Shown here piece by piece: positions 1-8,853 of a stretch of 64,000 nucleotides of DNA. A program made the translations under genes and the position numbers. The notes under the pieces were generated by a model that was not told where the DNA came from, did not search any database, and saw nothing but the letters and a program-made list of their open reading frames with translations. The DNA is from Actinomyces oris. GTDB lineage: Bacteria; Actinomycetota; Actinomycetes; Actinomycetales; Actinomycetaceae. Every line of letters starts with the position of its first letter. Position 1 is the first letter of the stretch. The stretch is taken from the NCBI RefSeq assembly GCF_006546825.1, contig NZ_VICC01000006.1:620001-684000 (forward strand), written 5' to 3'.

Positions 1-90
1 GCAACACCCTGACTTTGAGTAGTTTCGATAGCAATAGTCCGACAATTCAAGTTCACACCACCAACTACACCTCACAACACACTAGATGTC

Positions 91-1020
91 CTACAATTTC
101 CATAGTCCACCCTGAACCCAACCATCAGGAGCGCCCGTGCTCCAAAAAGGAACAACCTCGTTTTCGGGAAACGTCCTGAACACCGAAGGTAGTATTTTAA
201 GATTACCCGCCTTAAGAACTCTCAGTAGATATTGAATCAAAGTAGCCTGACCAAAAATTCGATTCATTGCATCGACACAGAATAGCACCTCGGGATGCGT
301 TTCCCTTCTCGGCAACCTAGGCGTTTTACCATAAACTCGATTATACATACGTCCATGATGTGCCGCGATGTTTCTCACGATATTCAGGGCTTTTAGCCAA
401 GATTCCAACTGAGGAGAAGTGAGATTGACAGCATCAGCAACCTTCACCTGAGCAACGCGAGGTGACATTGAATAAAGATGCGTCAACATCCCCCAGTCCA
501 ACAACTCAACCGCCACCCATATCGGAAGGGTTCCACCATATCTCTCCTTGTGGTGCTGCACAAAGTCCTCACGAGAAGTATCCAACTTTTCGTTATACCT
601 CTTCAGCCACTCTTTGTATTCTGACGAGCGCTCCCCTCTTGCGACAGGACCTAACAAATCTGCATTAAGATGGATGCACGGGTCTATCTCACCCAACGCA
701 TGCCCAACCAAGGCTCGCATCGACAGTTCAACTGGCGCCAGCGCAGCGAGGACCGCCACCCTAAGTCGTGCATCAAAATCATAGAGAGCAACCACATCAT
801 CAAAAGCAGAGCCAGGAAGAAAACGATCAGATCGACCACCCCCATCCGGCCTACGCATACGGAACGGATACCAGTACCCCGATAGGCGATAGTAGTTGAC
901 CCGACGCAATTTCTCGATGGCTCGCTCACGATCTGCAACACACATTCCCCGCCCTATAAGGAGATCTACCTGCTCCTCATAAGTTTTAAAGCTCTTGGGC
1001 TGTTCAACCACCATTGCCAC
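91..1020 (-). CDS. Abi_2 (AbiD/AbiF-like) family abortive-infection protein
   Basis: This 309-residue protein matches the Abi_2 family of phage-resistance proteins. The N-terminal region around residues 38-54 (RRVNYYRLSGYWYPFR) is the family hallmark. An RX4H motif at R216-H221 (RNIAAH) is of the HEPN type, which in relatives acts in RNA cleavage. The start could be GTG at 1020 or the ATG six bases downstream (1014), which has an AAGG just upstream. The gene is clearly richer in A+T than everything that follows and stands alone at the edge of the window with no toxin-antitoxin partner visible, so horizontal acquisition is likely. Anti-phage function is inferred from the family, not shown here. 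Confidence 0.8.
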   Translation of the reverse strand: MAMVVEQPKSFKTYEEQVDLLIGRGMCVADRERAIEKLRRVNYYRLSGYWYPFRMRRPDGGGRSDRFLPGSAFDDVVALYDFDARLRVAVLAALAPVELSMRALVGHALGEIDPCIHLNADLLGPVARGERSSEYKEWLKRYNEKLDTSREDFVQHHKERYGGTLPIWVAVELLDWGMLTHLYSMSPRVAQVKVADAVNLTSPQLESWLKALNIVRNIAAHHGRMYNRVYGKTPRLPRRETHPEVLFCVDAMNRIFGQATLIQYLLRVLKAGNLKILPSVFRTFPENEVVPFWSTGAPDGWVQGGLWKL

Positions 1021-1188
1021 CTTGACTCATCATCGAGATAAAACGAAGACCGGCCCTGGACTTCCTTGACGGAAGCGGAACCGGTCGTGATGGCTAGAAA
1101 TATAATCGACGAAATGCCCGAGATCCAACTTAATGCAACATGACTTAAGTCACAACTTTGCACAAAATAGGGTAGTGACAGCTTCAGG

Positions 1189-1953
1189 TCAGGCCAGCAG
1201 CCACAGGGAGCCGTCAGGGATGACGGCCTCCGGAGCACCCTTGGACGCTGCACCGCGTGAGGCGTCGTCGTCCAGCAGGGTGATGACGGTCGCCCGCCTG
1301 CGGCCGCCGCCCTCCACGGCCGGTGCCACGGTGCCCCGATCGCGGATCCGCACCCGGCTGTCCAGCCCGATGCCGGCCCGCTCCAGGCGGCGCAGCGTCT
1401 CGGTGTCGTCCTGAATCCGTCCGACGACGCCGTCGGAGCCCACCGGCAACGTCTCCAGGCCCACCAGGTGGGGCACGATGAGGCGGCCGTCGGCCGTGGG
1501 GATCGGGTCCCCATGCGGATCACGGGTGGGGTGCCCCAGGACCGCATCGAGCCTCTCCAGCAGCCGCTCAGAGACGGCGTGCTCGAGCTCCTCGGCCTCA
1601 GCATGCACCTCATCCCAGCCGAAGCCGAGCCGAGTGACCAGGTAGGTCTCCAGGATGCGGTGACGGCGGATCATGCCCATGGCCCGACGTCGCCCCTCCT
1701 CGGAGAGGGTGACGGCCTTGTAGGGCTCGTGGACGAGCAGCCCCTCCTCCACGAGGCGAGCCACGTTCTCCGAGGCGGTCGAGGGGGCCACCTCCATGCG
1801 TTTGGCCAGGCCGGTGACAGAGGCGCCCGCGCCGCCCCACTCGCACGCGGCCCACACAACCTTGAGATAGTCCTGCGTGACGGTCGAGTCCCCCGCCACC
1901 GAGGACTTCCCACCAGACCCGCTTGGAGCCCTCCGCTCCTTGGGCGCAGTCAC
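1189..1953 (-). CDS. DtxR/MntR-family metal-dependent transcriptional regulator
   Basis: A 254-residue regulator with an N-terminal winged helix (about residues 24-90), a dimerisation/metal region (about 91-150) and a C-terminal FeoA/SH3-like domain. Metal-ligand positions of the family are recognisable: D28, H98, E102, H117, E121, E124 and H125. E121 stands where iron-sensing DtxR has Cys102 and manganese-sensing MntR has Glu, so manganese preference is suggested, not proven. The GTG start at 1953 was chosen because it forms a GTGA overlap with the stop of the VKOR gene; longer upstream reading is low-complexity out-of-frame VKOR sequence. Co-transcription with VKOR suggests a link between metal status and oxidative folding. 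Confidence 0.85.
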   Translation of the reverse strand: MTAPKERRAPSGSGGKSSVAGDSTVTQDYLKVVWAACEWGGAGASVTGLAKRMEVAPSTASENVARLVEEGLLVHEPYKAVTLSEEGRRRAMGMIRRHRILETYLVTRLGFGWDEVHAEAEELEHAVSERLLERLDAVLGHPTRDPHGDPIPTADGRLIVPHLVGLETLPVGSDGVVGRIQDDTETLRRLERAGIGLDSRVRIRDRGTVAPAVEGGGRRRATVITLLDDDASRGAASKGAPEAVIPDGSLWLLA

Positions 1954-2684
1954 CCGAACAGCCTCGCCAGCTGGCCGCCGAAAGCGATGACGATGGTGAG
2001 AACCACCACCAGGTACATCGCCGCCGTGATCCACCAGCGGGCCTTGAGCACGTCCAGCGCCAGGTTGTCACGCAGCCCCAGGTGCCCGCCGGCCGCGGCC
2101 CAGGCCCAGGAGTGAGCGGCCACCGGGATGGTGACGGACCAGATGACCATGCAGAAGGGGCAGAGCTTGCCGAAGGTCATGATGGATACGGACAGGAACC
2201 AGATGACGAAGGCGATCCCGCCGAGGCTGCCGGCGCTGAGCCCCCACCACATCCAGCGCGGCAGGCGCGCACCGCTGAGCAGTACCAGGCCGATCGCGGC
2301 CAGGGCCCCGAAGGCGATGGCCCCGACGAAGGAGTTGGGCACCCCCAGCAGGTTTCCCTGCCACACGTTGAGGGAGTCGCCGCAGGACACCAGGGGGCTG
2401 ACGTCGCAGACGAGCTCCGCGTACGGGTTGCGCAGCAGGTTGAGCTGGGCGGTGATGAGCTCCCAGCAGGCAAGGATCCCGATCAGTGCGCACACGGTGA
2501 GCAGCCAGCCGAATCCCCGCTCGGCCCCGGAGCGCCGCAGCCAAGCTGGGCGCGCGGACGAGCCCTCGCCGGTATCACGACGAGCGCGCCGGTCGAGCTC
2601 TTGAGCGGGGCCGGAGCCCAGGTAGGCCTCGAGCTCTTCCTCGCTCATCTCATCGATCTCGGCATCTGTGGGCATGCGCGACAT
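1950..2684 (-). CDS. Vitamin K epoxide reductase (VKOR) family membrane protein
   Basis: An integral membrane disulfide-bond enzyme that in actinobacteria reoxidises the secreted thiol oxidoreductase MdbA/DsbA using quinone. Counted from the chosen ATG, an N-terminal acidic cytoplasmic tail of about 55 residues is followed by about five membrane segments. The loop cysteine pair (CDVSPLVSC, near residues 93 and 101) and the active-site CPFC (near residues 175-178) are all present. The ATG at 2684 has GAGGAG seven bases upstream; the GTG 15 bases earlier would include that ribosome site. The DtxR-family gene overlaps its end by four bases. No thioredoxin-fold partner is fused or adjacent. Confidence 0.9.
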   Translation of the reverse strand: MSRMPTDAEIDEMSEEELEAYLGSGPAQELDRRARRDTGEGSSARPAWLRRSGAERGFGWLLTVCALIGILACWELITAQLNLLRNPYAELVCDVSPLVSCGDSLNVWQGNLLGVPNSFVGAIAFGALAAIGLVLLSGARLPRWMWWGLSAGSLGGIAFVIWFLSVSIMTFGKLCPFCMVIWSVTIPVAAHSWAWAAAGGHLGLRDNLALDVLKARWWITAAMYLVVVLTIVIAFGGQLARLFG

Positions 2685-2777
2685 CGTCAGTCTCCTCACC
2701 GGTGGTGCGTCAGCAGTTCTTCTGGGCCTCGTAGGGTTATCAGGACGAGAGCGTAGCCACAGACGGTCACCTCTGTC

Positions 2778-4793
2778 CTACCCGTCCGAGGATTCGCTCT
2801 CCCCCTGGGGCTCTGCCCCCTCCTGTGGCGCAGAGCCATCCTCGGGCCTCGTGCTCTGCGGGGCTCCGGTCGGTGTCGGCACCGGGGTGGCCGACGCCGT
2901 CGGGCTCGGGGTTGAAGCCATCGTGGCTGTCGTCTGTCCCGCGGCGAGACCCGGCACGGACCGCCAGGCCCCCACCGTCACCGAGGCGTCGGAGTGGAGG
3001 ATGACGGCGCGCCAGGCCACCAGCGCGCCGGCGGAGTCGAAGGACATGACGTGGAGGAAGGCGTCCTCGGTGACCGATCCCAGGGACGTGCCGCCCTTAC
3101 CCGCGCCCGAGATGATCCCGGTGACGGGCAGACCGGTTCGGGGGCTGATCGTCGTGGTCATCCCCCGTTCGGCGTGGACGTGCCCGGCCAGGAGCAGCGG
3201 CGCGCAGCCCTCCTTGGTGAGCGTGTCGAAAGTGGCGGGCTGATGAATGAGGACGACGTCGACCTGCGTGCTCCCGCAGCTGGTCGTGGCCAGGCGGGAG
3301 GCGATCTTCTCGGTGGTCTCCCCGTTGCGGGGCTTGGTGCCCGCAGCTGTTGTGCGCTCGGCGTCGTCGTGCCCCAGGAAGGTGATCCCGGCGACCGTCT
3401 GGACCGAGCCGTTGGTGACGGTCCACCCCTGGGAACGCAGGCGGGCGGCCGTGGCGTCGGAGTCGTGGTTGCCGATCGTGGCGACCTTCTTCGTCGAGCT
3501 CGGGACCGCCTGGGTCAGCGCGTCGACGCACACCCGCTCCGGGTCCGAGCCGGTCATGGTCAGGTCGCCGTCGTCCATGTGGATGTCGGCACCCGAGAGC
3601 TGGTCGAGGACCCCGGAGAAGGCGATGACGTCGAGGTTGCAGTGCAGGTCCGTGGTGAGCACGGCGGTCTTGCGTCCCCGCTCTGGCACTGATCGGGCCC
3701 CGGTCACCGAGATCGAGGGCGTCGCGGTGGCCCGTGGGCTCTCAGAGGGCTGCGGGGCGGTGCCGGGCTCCGGGTCGGGGCCGGCATCCACCAGGGTCTT
3801 CGCGGAGGAGGCCCTGACCCGGCTCTGAAGGCTCTCGGTATCCACCTTGCCGTCGACGGCGGTGACGTCCACCAGGCCCTCAGTCTGCTCGGCGGCCTTC
3901 CATGCGGCCCGCAGGTTGGTGTCCGCCTTGGCGTAGAAGCCCTTGTTCGTCTCCACGAAGGTACGCGCCTTGGACCCGTAGGCGGTGACGACGTCAGCGA
4001 TGCGTCCCGAGAAACGGGCCTGGGCCAGCGGCGTCCCCTCCAGGACGGACAGGGTGGAGCCGGGCGAGGTGGCCGTGCGCATGGCCGGCACCAGGAGGGA
4101 GGCCGCGGTGGCCACGGTCGCACAGGCCGCCACGGTGGTGGCCCAGCGGTGTGAGGCGCCGGCTCGGACGGTCTCGCGCCAGGGCTTGGTCGGCGCCAGG
4201 CGCCAGGCGGCCACACAGCACAGGAAGATCGCCTCAACGACCCCGGCCCGGCGCAGGGCGTCGCCGGCCAGTGCGTAGAGGCCCTGCCGGATCGTCAGGT
4301 CGGGGTGGGAGACCAGTGAGAGGTAGGAGGTCGCGTCGGAGGACAGGGACTGGCCCACGCTGGCGGCATTGGCCGTATCGGGTGTCGGATCGCCCGGGAT
4401 CTCCCCCAGAACCACCTTGACGCCGAGCATTCCTGCCGGGGACTCCAGCGAGGCCGTTCCCAGCGGCCCGAGGTCCAGCGTGACAGTGGAGTCCAGGGTC
4501 GTCGACCAGGTCGCCTCATGCGGGCCGACCGGTGACGAGGCCGTCGCCGTGGACAGACCCAGCAGGAGGGAGACGAAGCTGGAGGCCAGGATCATGGCCG
4601 CTGTTCCGATCACCGTGCGGGTGCCGGGGCGACGACGACGCCACCACAGGCGCGGCGACAGCAGCACCGTGACGACCAGGGCGCAGCAGCGTCGCACGGC
4701 CGTCAGCAGACCGTCCCACAGGTCTCCTGCTCGCTCGGCGGTGCCGGTATCGGCGTCGGCTCCGGTGTCAGGGCCTAAAGATGTCTGTACCAC
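2778..4793 (-). CDS. Membrane-anchored calcineurin-like metallophosphoesterase
   Basis: A 671-residue protein with hydrophobic segments near residues 35-47, 61-84, 185-199 and 217-238, then a long extracytoplasmic part. The metallophosphoesterase signature is complete: DLH 382-384, GD 409-410, GNHD 441-444, IHQP 516-519 and GHVH 537-540. The last 60 residues are Ser/Pro/Thr-rich. A GTG start is preceded by GAGG six bases upstream. Catalysis therefore probably occurs outside the membrane on a phosphodiester or phosphomonoester; the substrate cannot be read from sequence. It lies nine bases after the HAD hydrolase gene and probably shares its transcript. Confidence 0.8.
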   Translation of the reverse strand: MVQTSLGPDTGADADTGTAERAGDLWDGLLTAVRRCCALVVTVLLSPRLWWRRRRPGTRTVIGTAAMILASSFVSLLLGLSTATASSPVGPHEATWSTTLDSTVTLDLGPLGTASLESPAGMLGVKVVLGEIPGDPTPDTANAASVGQSLSSDATSYLSLVSHPDLTIRQGLYALAGDALRRAGVVEAIFLCCVAAWRLAPTKPWRETVRAGASHRWATTVAACATVATAASLLVPAMRTATSPGSTLSVLEGTPLAQARFSGRIADVVTAYGSKARTFVETNKGFYAKADTNLRAAWKAAEQTEGLVDVTAVDGKVDTESLQSRVRASSAKTLVDAGPDPEPGTAPQPSESPRATATPSISVTGARSVPERGRKTAVLTTDLHCNLDVIAFSGVLDQLSGADIHMDDGDLTMTGSDPERVCVDALTQAVPSSTKKVATIGNHDSDATAARLRSQGWTVTNGSVQTVAGITFLGHDDAERTTAAGTKPRNGETTEKIASRLATTSCGSTQVDVVLIHQPATFDTLTKEGCAPLLLAGHVHAERGMTTTISPRTGLPVTGIISGAGKGGTSLGSVTEDAFLHVMSFDSAGALVAWRAVILHSDASVTVGAWRSVPGLAAGQTTATMASTPSPTASATPVPTPTGAPQSTRPEDGSAPQEGAEPQGESESSDG

Positions 4794-4801
4794 CGCTCGC
4801 C

Positions 4802-5659
4802 TCAGAGCCGAGCACCCAGCGAGACCTGGGCGGCCGGGTCCTCACCGCCGTGCACGTCAGAGGCGATCAGACTCGCCAGGGAGGTGACGTAGGCAACGGT
4901 GTCCTGCCAGCCGCTCACGGCCTGGCAGGGAACGCCCAAGGCCTTGACGGGGTAGTCGTTGCCCTCCGGGTCCAGGCGGTCGCCGACGAAGATCATCTCC
5001 TCCAACGCGATACCGGTCATCTCCGCCAAGCGCTTCATGCCGTAGGCCTTGTCCACCCCTTTGAGGGTGATGTCGACACTTGTGGAACCGCCTGAGCGAA
5101 CCTCCAGGTCCGGAAGGAGCGGGGCGACGGCGTCACGCAGAGCGGCCTTCTTCTCACCCGTGGGATCCCACGCGCGTTTGGCGTCCAGGGGGGCCTCCTG
5201 CCCCAGCGCGGAGAAGGTGATCTGGCTGCCGCGGTCCTCCAGGATCGCCCCCCAGGTCTGCTCCTCCCACAGACCGAGGCGTCGCGCCTGGGCCTCGACG
5301 ATCTCAAAACCGGTGCGGATCTGCTCAGGGGTGAGGTCGTTGGCGTAGACCAGCGTCCAAGCGTCCTCATCGCTCTGGGCACGGGAGGGGTCGTAGGTGT
5401 AGTAGCGCGTTCCGCAGGTGGGCATGAGGTGAAGCCGGGAGAACTCATCGGCGTCGGCGTCGAGGTGGGCCAGGACCTGGTCGCGGAACTGCCCCACCTG
5501 CCCACCGGAGATGATGCAGACGGGGACGACGTCGAGCAGCCGCCTGAGCGCTGTGGCCATGGCCGGTGGCATGGCCGACTTGGAGGGCGCCAGCGTGTCG
5601 TCGAGGTCGAAGGCCACCAGGCGGGGCAGCGCCCGGGGGCTCACATCAGTCTGAGTCAT
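4802..5659 (-). CDS. HAD-superfamily (HAD-IIB type) sugar-phosphatase/phosphomannomutase-like hydrolase
   Basis: A 285-residue HAD hydrolase. Motif I is DLDDT at residues 18-22 (nucleophile D18, acid D20); motif IV is in FVGDRLDPEGNDYP near the C terminus, with a IIB-type cap between. Such proteins resemble eukaryotic phosphomannomutases and often dephosphorylate sugar phosphates. The ATG at 5659 was preferred because a CACAAT hexamer ends six bases before it, consistent with a leaderless mRNA; an in-frame GTG at 5677 is the alternative. Specific substrate unknown. Confidence 0.8.
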   Translation of the reverse strand: MTQTDVSPRALPRLVAFDLDDTLAPSKSAMPPAMATALRRLLDVVPVCIISGGQVGQFRDQVLAHLDADADEFSRLHLMPTCGTRYYTYDPSRAQSDEDAWTLVYANDLTPEQIRTGFEIVEAQARRLGLWEEQTWGAILEDRGSQITFSALGQEAPLDAKRAWDPTGEKKAALRDAVAPLLPDLEVRSGGSTSVDITLKGVDKAYGMKRLAEMTGIALEEMIFVGDRLDPEGNDYPVKALGVPCQAVSGWQDTVAYVTSLASLIASDVHGGEDPAAQVSLGARL

Positions 5660-5665
5660 AGGCGT

Positions 5666-5671
5666 ATTGTG
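5666..5671 (-). promoter_or_regulatory. Candidate -10 element of a leaderless promoter (HAD gene)
   Basis: On the minus strand CACAAT is followed by exactly six bases and then ATG. No convincing -35 hexamer is seen. The same CACAAT-N6-start layout recurs at 10918 and 26469. Confidence 0.45.
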
Positions 5672-5746
5672 TCCCACCCGCCTGGAAACCGGCCGAACCG
5701 GGCCCCAGACGGGTGGTGGAGTCAGTCTCTCTTCTCAAGCGGTCAC

Positions 5747-5766
5747 GTCCGCGTTTCTCAGCGGAC
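5747..5766 (-). terminator. Candidate terminator after metPS
   Basis: GTCCGC and GCGGAC arms flank an 8-base loop just after the metS stop, with additional flanking pairing (GCG/CGC). No U-tract follows on the minus strand, so termination efficiency is uncertain. Confidence 0.45.
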
Positions 5767-5774
5767 CGCACCGG

Positions 5775-5948
5775 TCAGTCGGTCTCCTCGGGGTGAAGCA
5801 TGTGCTCGCGGGCCCGCGCCGAGGCCTCGGCCCGGGCGTCGCGGTCCTCGCGGCGTCCGCGCGAGATGAGCGCGGTGATGGAGACCGCCAGACCGCCCCA
5901 GATGATGACGATGGCGAGCAGCATGATGAGCACGGCGATTCCGGTCAT
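5775..5948 (-). CDS. metS: MetS, small subunit of the methionine/alanine importer
   Basis: A 57-residue single-pass membrane peptide: a hydrophobic segment (residues 3-28, containing the family's IIWGG) followed by a charged Arg/Glu/Ala tail. This is the pattern of MetS, which in Corynebacterium is needed with MetP for sodium-coupled methionine and alanine uptake. The ATG at 5948 sits two bases beyond the first base of the metP stop codon, so the two are translationally coupled. The gene is too short for many gene callers; position and sequence make the call firm. Confidence 0.9.
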   Translation of the reverse strand: MTGIAVLIMLLAIVIIWGGLAVSITALISRGRREDRDARAEASARAREHMLHPEETD

Positions 5949-5949
5949 C

Positions 5950-7530
5950 TCAGTCCTCCTCCTGGGAAGCGGCCTCCAGCGTGAGGGCCTCGAACTCGTC
6001 CACCGGGGTCCTCCAGGGGATGAGGCTCATGACGGCGGTGCCCAAGGCAACCACCAGCAGCATCCCCCATCCGAAGACCATGACGAAGCCGCTGGAGTAG
6101 GCCTCCGACTCATATCCTTCGGACAGGTACGTCCACAGGGTCTGGATGAACATGTACCCCAGCAGGACGGGGACGACGGCGCCGACGAGGACCCTCCACC
6201 ACAGGCCGATCATCCGGGACTCGGAGACGGCGTTGAGGTGGTCCTGAAGCAGCTTCGTGCGCCGCAGCAGCCAGGCGACCACCACGCACATGATGATGGC
6301 CGAGACGACCACGCCGATGTTGTTGATGAAGGCGTCCACCACGTCGAGGTCCGGCAGGCCCGAGCTGGTGGCGAATAGGACGAAGGACAGGACGGCGGCC
6401 GGGACGCCGACGACGAGAGAGGCCTTCTTCGGCGTCAGGTCGAGCTTCTCCCCCACGCCGGCGGCGACCACCTGGATGATAGAGATGAAGGAGGTCAGCC
6501 CCGCCATGGAGAAGGAGGCGAAGAAGAGCACCCCGAAGAGCGCGCCTCCGGGCATCTGGGCGATGACGGTGGGGAAGGTGATGAAGGACAGGGAGGGCCC
6601 GGTGATCTTCATCTCGCTGATCCCGACGTGCTGCGTGTGCGCCATGAAGCCGAGGGTCGCGAAGACGCCGATCCCTGCGAACAGCTCGAAGGAGGAGTTG
6701 GCGAAGCCCGCCACGAGGCCGGTTCCCACCAGGTTGGAGCGGCGCCGCTGGAGGTAGGAGGCGTAGGTGAGCATGATGCCGAAGCCCACGGACAGGGAGA
6801 AGAAGATCTGCCCGAAGGCCGCCATCCACACCTGGTAGTCCAGCAGGGCGGACCACTTGGGCGTGAACAGGGCATTGAGCCCCTCCCCCGCGCCCGGGAG
6901 CAGGAGGGCGCGCACCACGAGGCCGGCAAACATGATGACCAGCAGCGGCAGGAAGATCTTGTTGGCCTTCTCCACACCCCCACTCACGCCCAGGGCGGTC
7001 ACCACCAGGCCGAAGCCCCACACGAACAGCAGCGGCAGGGCCACGCCCATGACGACTGACGGCGAGTAGGCAACCTCGGAGCCGAGCCGGTCCATCCCAA
7101 TGTAGTGCTGGAAGAAGCCCGCCGCGTCGTCACCCCAGGCGATGTTGACGGAGAAGAACATGTAGCGCAGGGACCAGGCCACGACCACCGCGTAATAGGT
7201 CATGATGACGAAGCAGATGAAGACCTGGAACCATCCCAGCCACTCGAGCCTGGTGGACAGGCGCCGGAAGACCGCCGGTGGCGAGCCCCGGAAGCGATGC
7301 CCCAGGGCGTAGTCGAGGAAGAGGATCGGCAGCCCGGCCGCCAGCAGCGCGATGACGTAGGGGACGACGAAGGCGCCGCCGCCGTTGGTGTAGGCCACCC
7401 CTGGGAAGCGCCAGATGTTTCCCAGGCCGATCGCCGAGCCGATGGCGGCGATGAGGAAGCCGAGCTGCCCGCTCCACTGCTCGCGCGGGGGAGCCTGAAG
7501 AGACTCGCTCTCCCCTGTCTTGGAGGACAT
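5950..7530 (-). CDS. metP: MetP, sodium-dependent methionine/alanine transporter (NSS family)
   Basis: A 526-residue neurotransmitter:sodium symporter-family protein. The unwound TM1 substrate/sodium site (GSAIGLGNIWRFP, about residues 30-42) is intact and about eleven or twelve membrane segments can be picked out. The ATG at 7530 has GGAAGGT five bases upstream and removes a non-conserved N-terminal extension. Immediate coupling to metS supports methionine/alanine import instead of other NSS substrates. Confidence 0.88.
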   Translation of the reverse strand: MSSKTGESESLQAPPREQWSGQLGFLIAAIGSAIGLGNIWRFPGVAYTNGGGAFVVPYVIALLAAGLPILFLDYALGHRFRGSPPAVFRRLSTRLEWLGWFQVFICFVIMTYYAVVVAWSLRYMFFSVNIAWGDDAAGFFQHYIGMDRLGSEVAYSPSVVMGVALPLLFVWGFGLVVTALGVSGGVEKANKIFLPLLVIMFAGLVVRALLLPGAGEGLNALFTPKWSALLDYQVWMAAFGQIFFSLSVGFGIMLTYASYLQRRRSNLVGTGLVAGFANSSFELFAGIGVFATLGFMAHTQHVGISEMKITGPSLSFITFPTVIAQMPGGALFGVLFFASFSMAGLTSFISIIQVVAAGVGEKLDLTPKKASLVVGVPAAVLSFVLFATSSGLPDLDVVDAFINNIGVVVSAIIMCVVVAWLLRRTKLLQDHLNAVSESRMIGLWWRVLVGAVVPVLLGYMFIQTLWTYLSEGYESEAYSSGFVMVFGWGMLLVVALGTAVMSLIPWRTPVDEFEALTLEAASQEED

Positions 7531-7711
7531 GAGTACCTTCCGTGATATGACGAATGGAGGCGACCCAGGGGCCACCTCTTCCTGCGGACTGGTCGCAGGC
7601 CCTTTTGTCGTTGGACGCTAGTCGAGCGACCACGATGTGTCGTCTGACGTCCACGATACGGACAGTTGTCAGGGTGGTCGCCTGTCTTTTCTCACGCGAT
7701 CCATGCCACAC

Positions 7712-7727
7712 TGAACACTACTGTTCA
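7712..7727. promoter_or_regulatory. Dyad in the metP-deoD divergent promoter region
   Basis: TGAACA and TGTTCA arms separated by CTAC, 31 bases before deoD and about 180 bases before metP. A regulator site is plausible; no local regulator is obvious. Confidence 0.4.
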
Positions 7728-7757
7728 CACCTGATTCACCACCCCGAGAGGACCCCC

Positions 7758-8480
7758 ATGGCCACCCCTCACATCGCTGCAGAGCCCGGAGACTTCGCCC
7801 CCGCCGTCCTCATGCCCGGCGACCCCAAACGGGCCCAGCGCATTGCTGCGCTCCTCATGGATGATGCCCGCCTGGTCACCGACGTGCGCGGGATGCTGGG
7901 CTTCACCGGGACCGTGAACGGCAGGCCGCTGAGCGTCATGGGCTCAGGGATGGGGCAGCCCTCCTTCACGATCTATGCCACCGAGCTGTTCAGCCAGTTC
8001 GGGGTGGAGCGGATCATTCGGGTGGGCACTGCCGGCGCCCTGTCCCCGAAGGTCAAGGTCGGCGACGTCATCGTGGCCACTGGCGCCCACACGGACTCCT
8101 CCATGAACCAGCTGCGCATCCCGGGCGTCAACTTCAGCGCCGTGGCGGACTTCCGGCTGGCCGCGGCCGCGTACCAGGCCGCGCAGCCCGAGGGGGCTCA
8201 GGCTGGAGGAGCAATCCACCTGGGCACCGTTATGTCGCGGGACCACTTCTACTTCACCCCCCAGGGACAGACCGAGGCGCTGGCGAGGTACGGGGTCCTG
8301 GGAGTGGAGATGGAGGCCGCCGCCCTCTACGGCGTCGCGGCCGAGTACGACAAACAGGCGCTGGCGATCCTGACCGTCTCCGACCACCTGCTGGACCACT
8401 CCAGCGACATGAGCGCCGCCGAGCGCGAGACACGTTTCACGGACTCTCTGCGCCTGGCCGTGGCCGCCGCGCACAGCTGA
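7758..8480 (+). CDS. deoD: Purine nucleoside phosphorylase, DeoD type
   Basis: A 240-residue hexameric-type PNP that cleaves purine (deoxy)ribonucleosides with phosphate. The phosphate-binding MPGDPKRAQ (19-27), GTAGAL (90-95), the ribose-binding GVEMEA (182-187) and the catalytic SDH with D209 are all present. Length fits the family (about 235-240). The ATG at 7758 follows GAGAGGACC; reading further upstream is only intergenic sequence. It is a single-gene unit, divergent from metP, with a hairpin downstream. Confidence 0.93.
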   Translation: MATPHIAAEPGDFAPAVLMPGDPKRAQRIAALLMDDARLVTDVRGMLGFTGTVNGRPLSVMGSGMGQPSFTIYATELFSQFGVERIIRVGTAGALSPKVKVGDVIVATGAHTDSSMNQLRIPGVNFSAVADFRLAAAAYQAAQPEGAQAGGAIHLGTVMSRDHFYFTPQGQTEALARYGVLGVEMEAAALYGVAAEYDKQALAILTVSDHLLDHSSDMSAAERETRFTDSLRLAVAAAHS

Positions 8481-8853
8481 TCGGCGCACGGCCTTCGATC
8501 TCGCCGATCTCTCCGGACGATCCGGGCAACAGCGACTCCCCTGAGGCGGGGCGGGCACAGCTCACCCCGCCCTTGACGTCAGTGCCCTCCGTGCAGCGGA
8601 AAGTCCTCGACCGCACTCGCGCAGGACTGCCTTACCTGCGAGGAATAACGAAAATCGACGGCACACAACCCCGACTTTCCCCGAGGGCCGCAAACAGACC
8701 CGAGCACCTCCTCCTTGGCCGCTAAAACGGCGTCATTTCAACGTTCCTCGACATGCTGCGAGGCAGGGCAGGCTGTCCTTCGTTGCCGGGGAGCGGATGC
8801 GGATTTACGTTATTCATGTCCGCAGCGCACATCCGCTCGAAAGGAAAAGCATC
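8481..8853. other. Intergenic region between deoD and the DUF1540 gene
   Basis: It holds a deoD-proximal hairpin at 8545-8571 and the presumed promoter and ribosome site (AAAGGAA) of the downstream Cys-rich gene. No conserved reading frame or RNA gene was recognised in the remaining sequence. Confidence 0.6.
8545..8571 (+). terminator. Hairpin downstream of deoD
   Basis: GGCGGGG pairs with CCCCGCC, extended inward by partly matched bases to an almost 12-bp stem around an ACA loop. No T-run follows, as is common in GC-rich actinobacteria. Confidence 0.5.
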
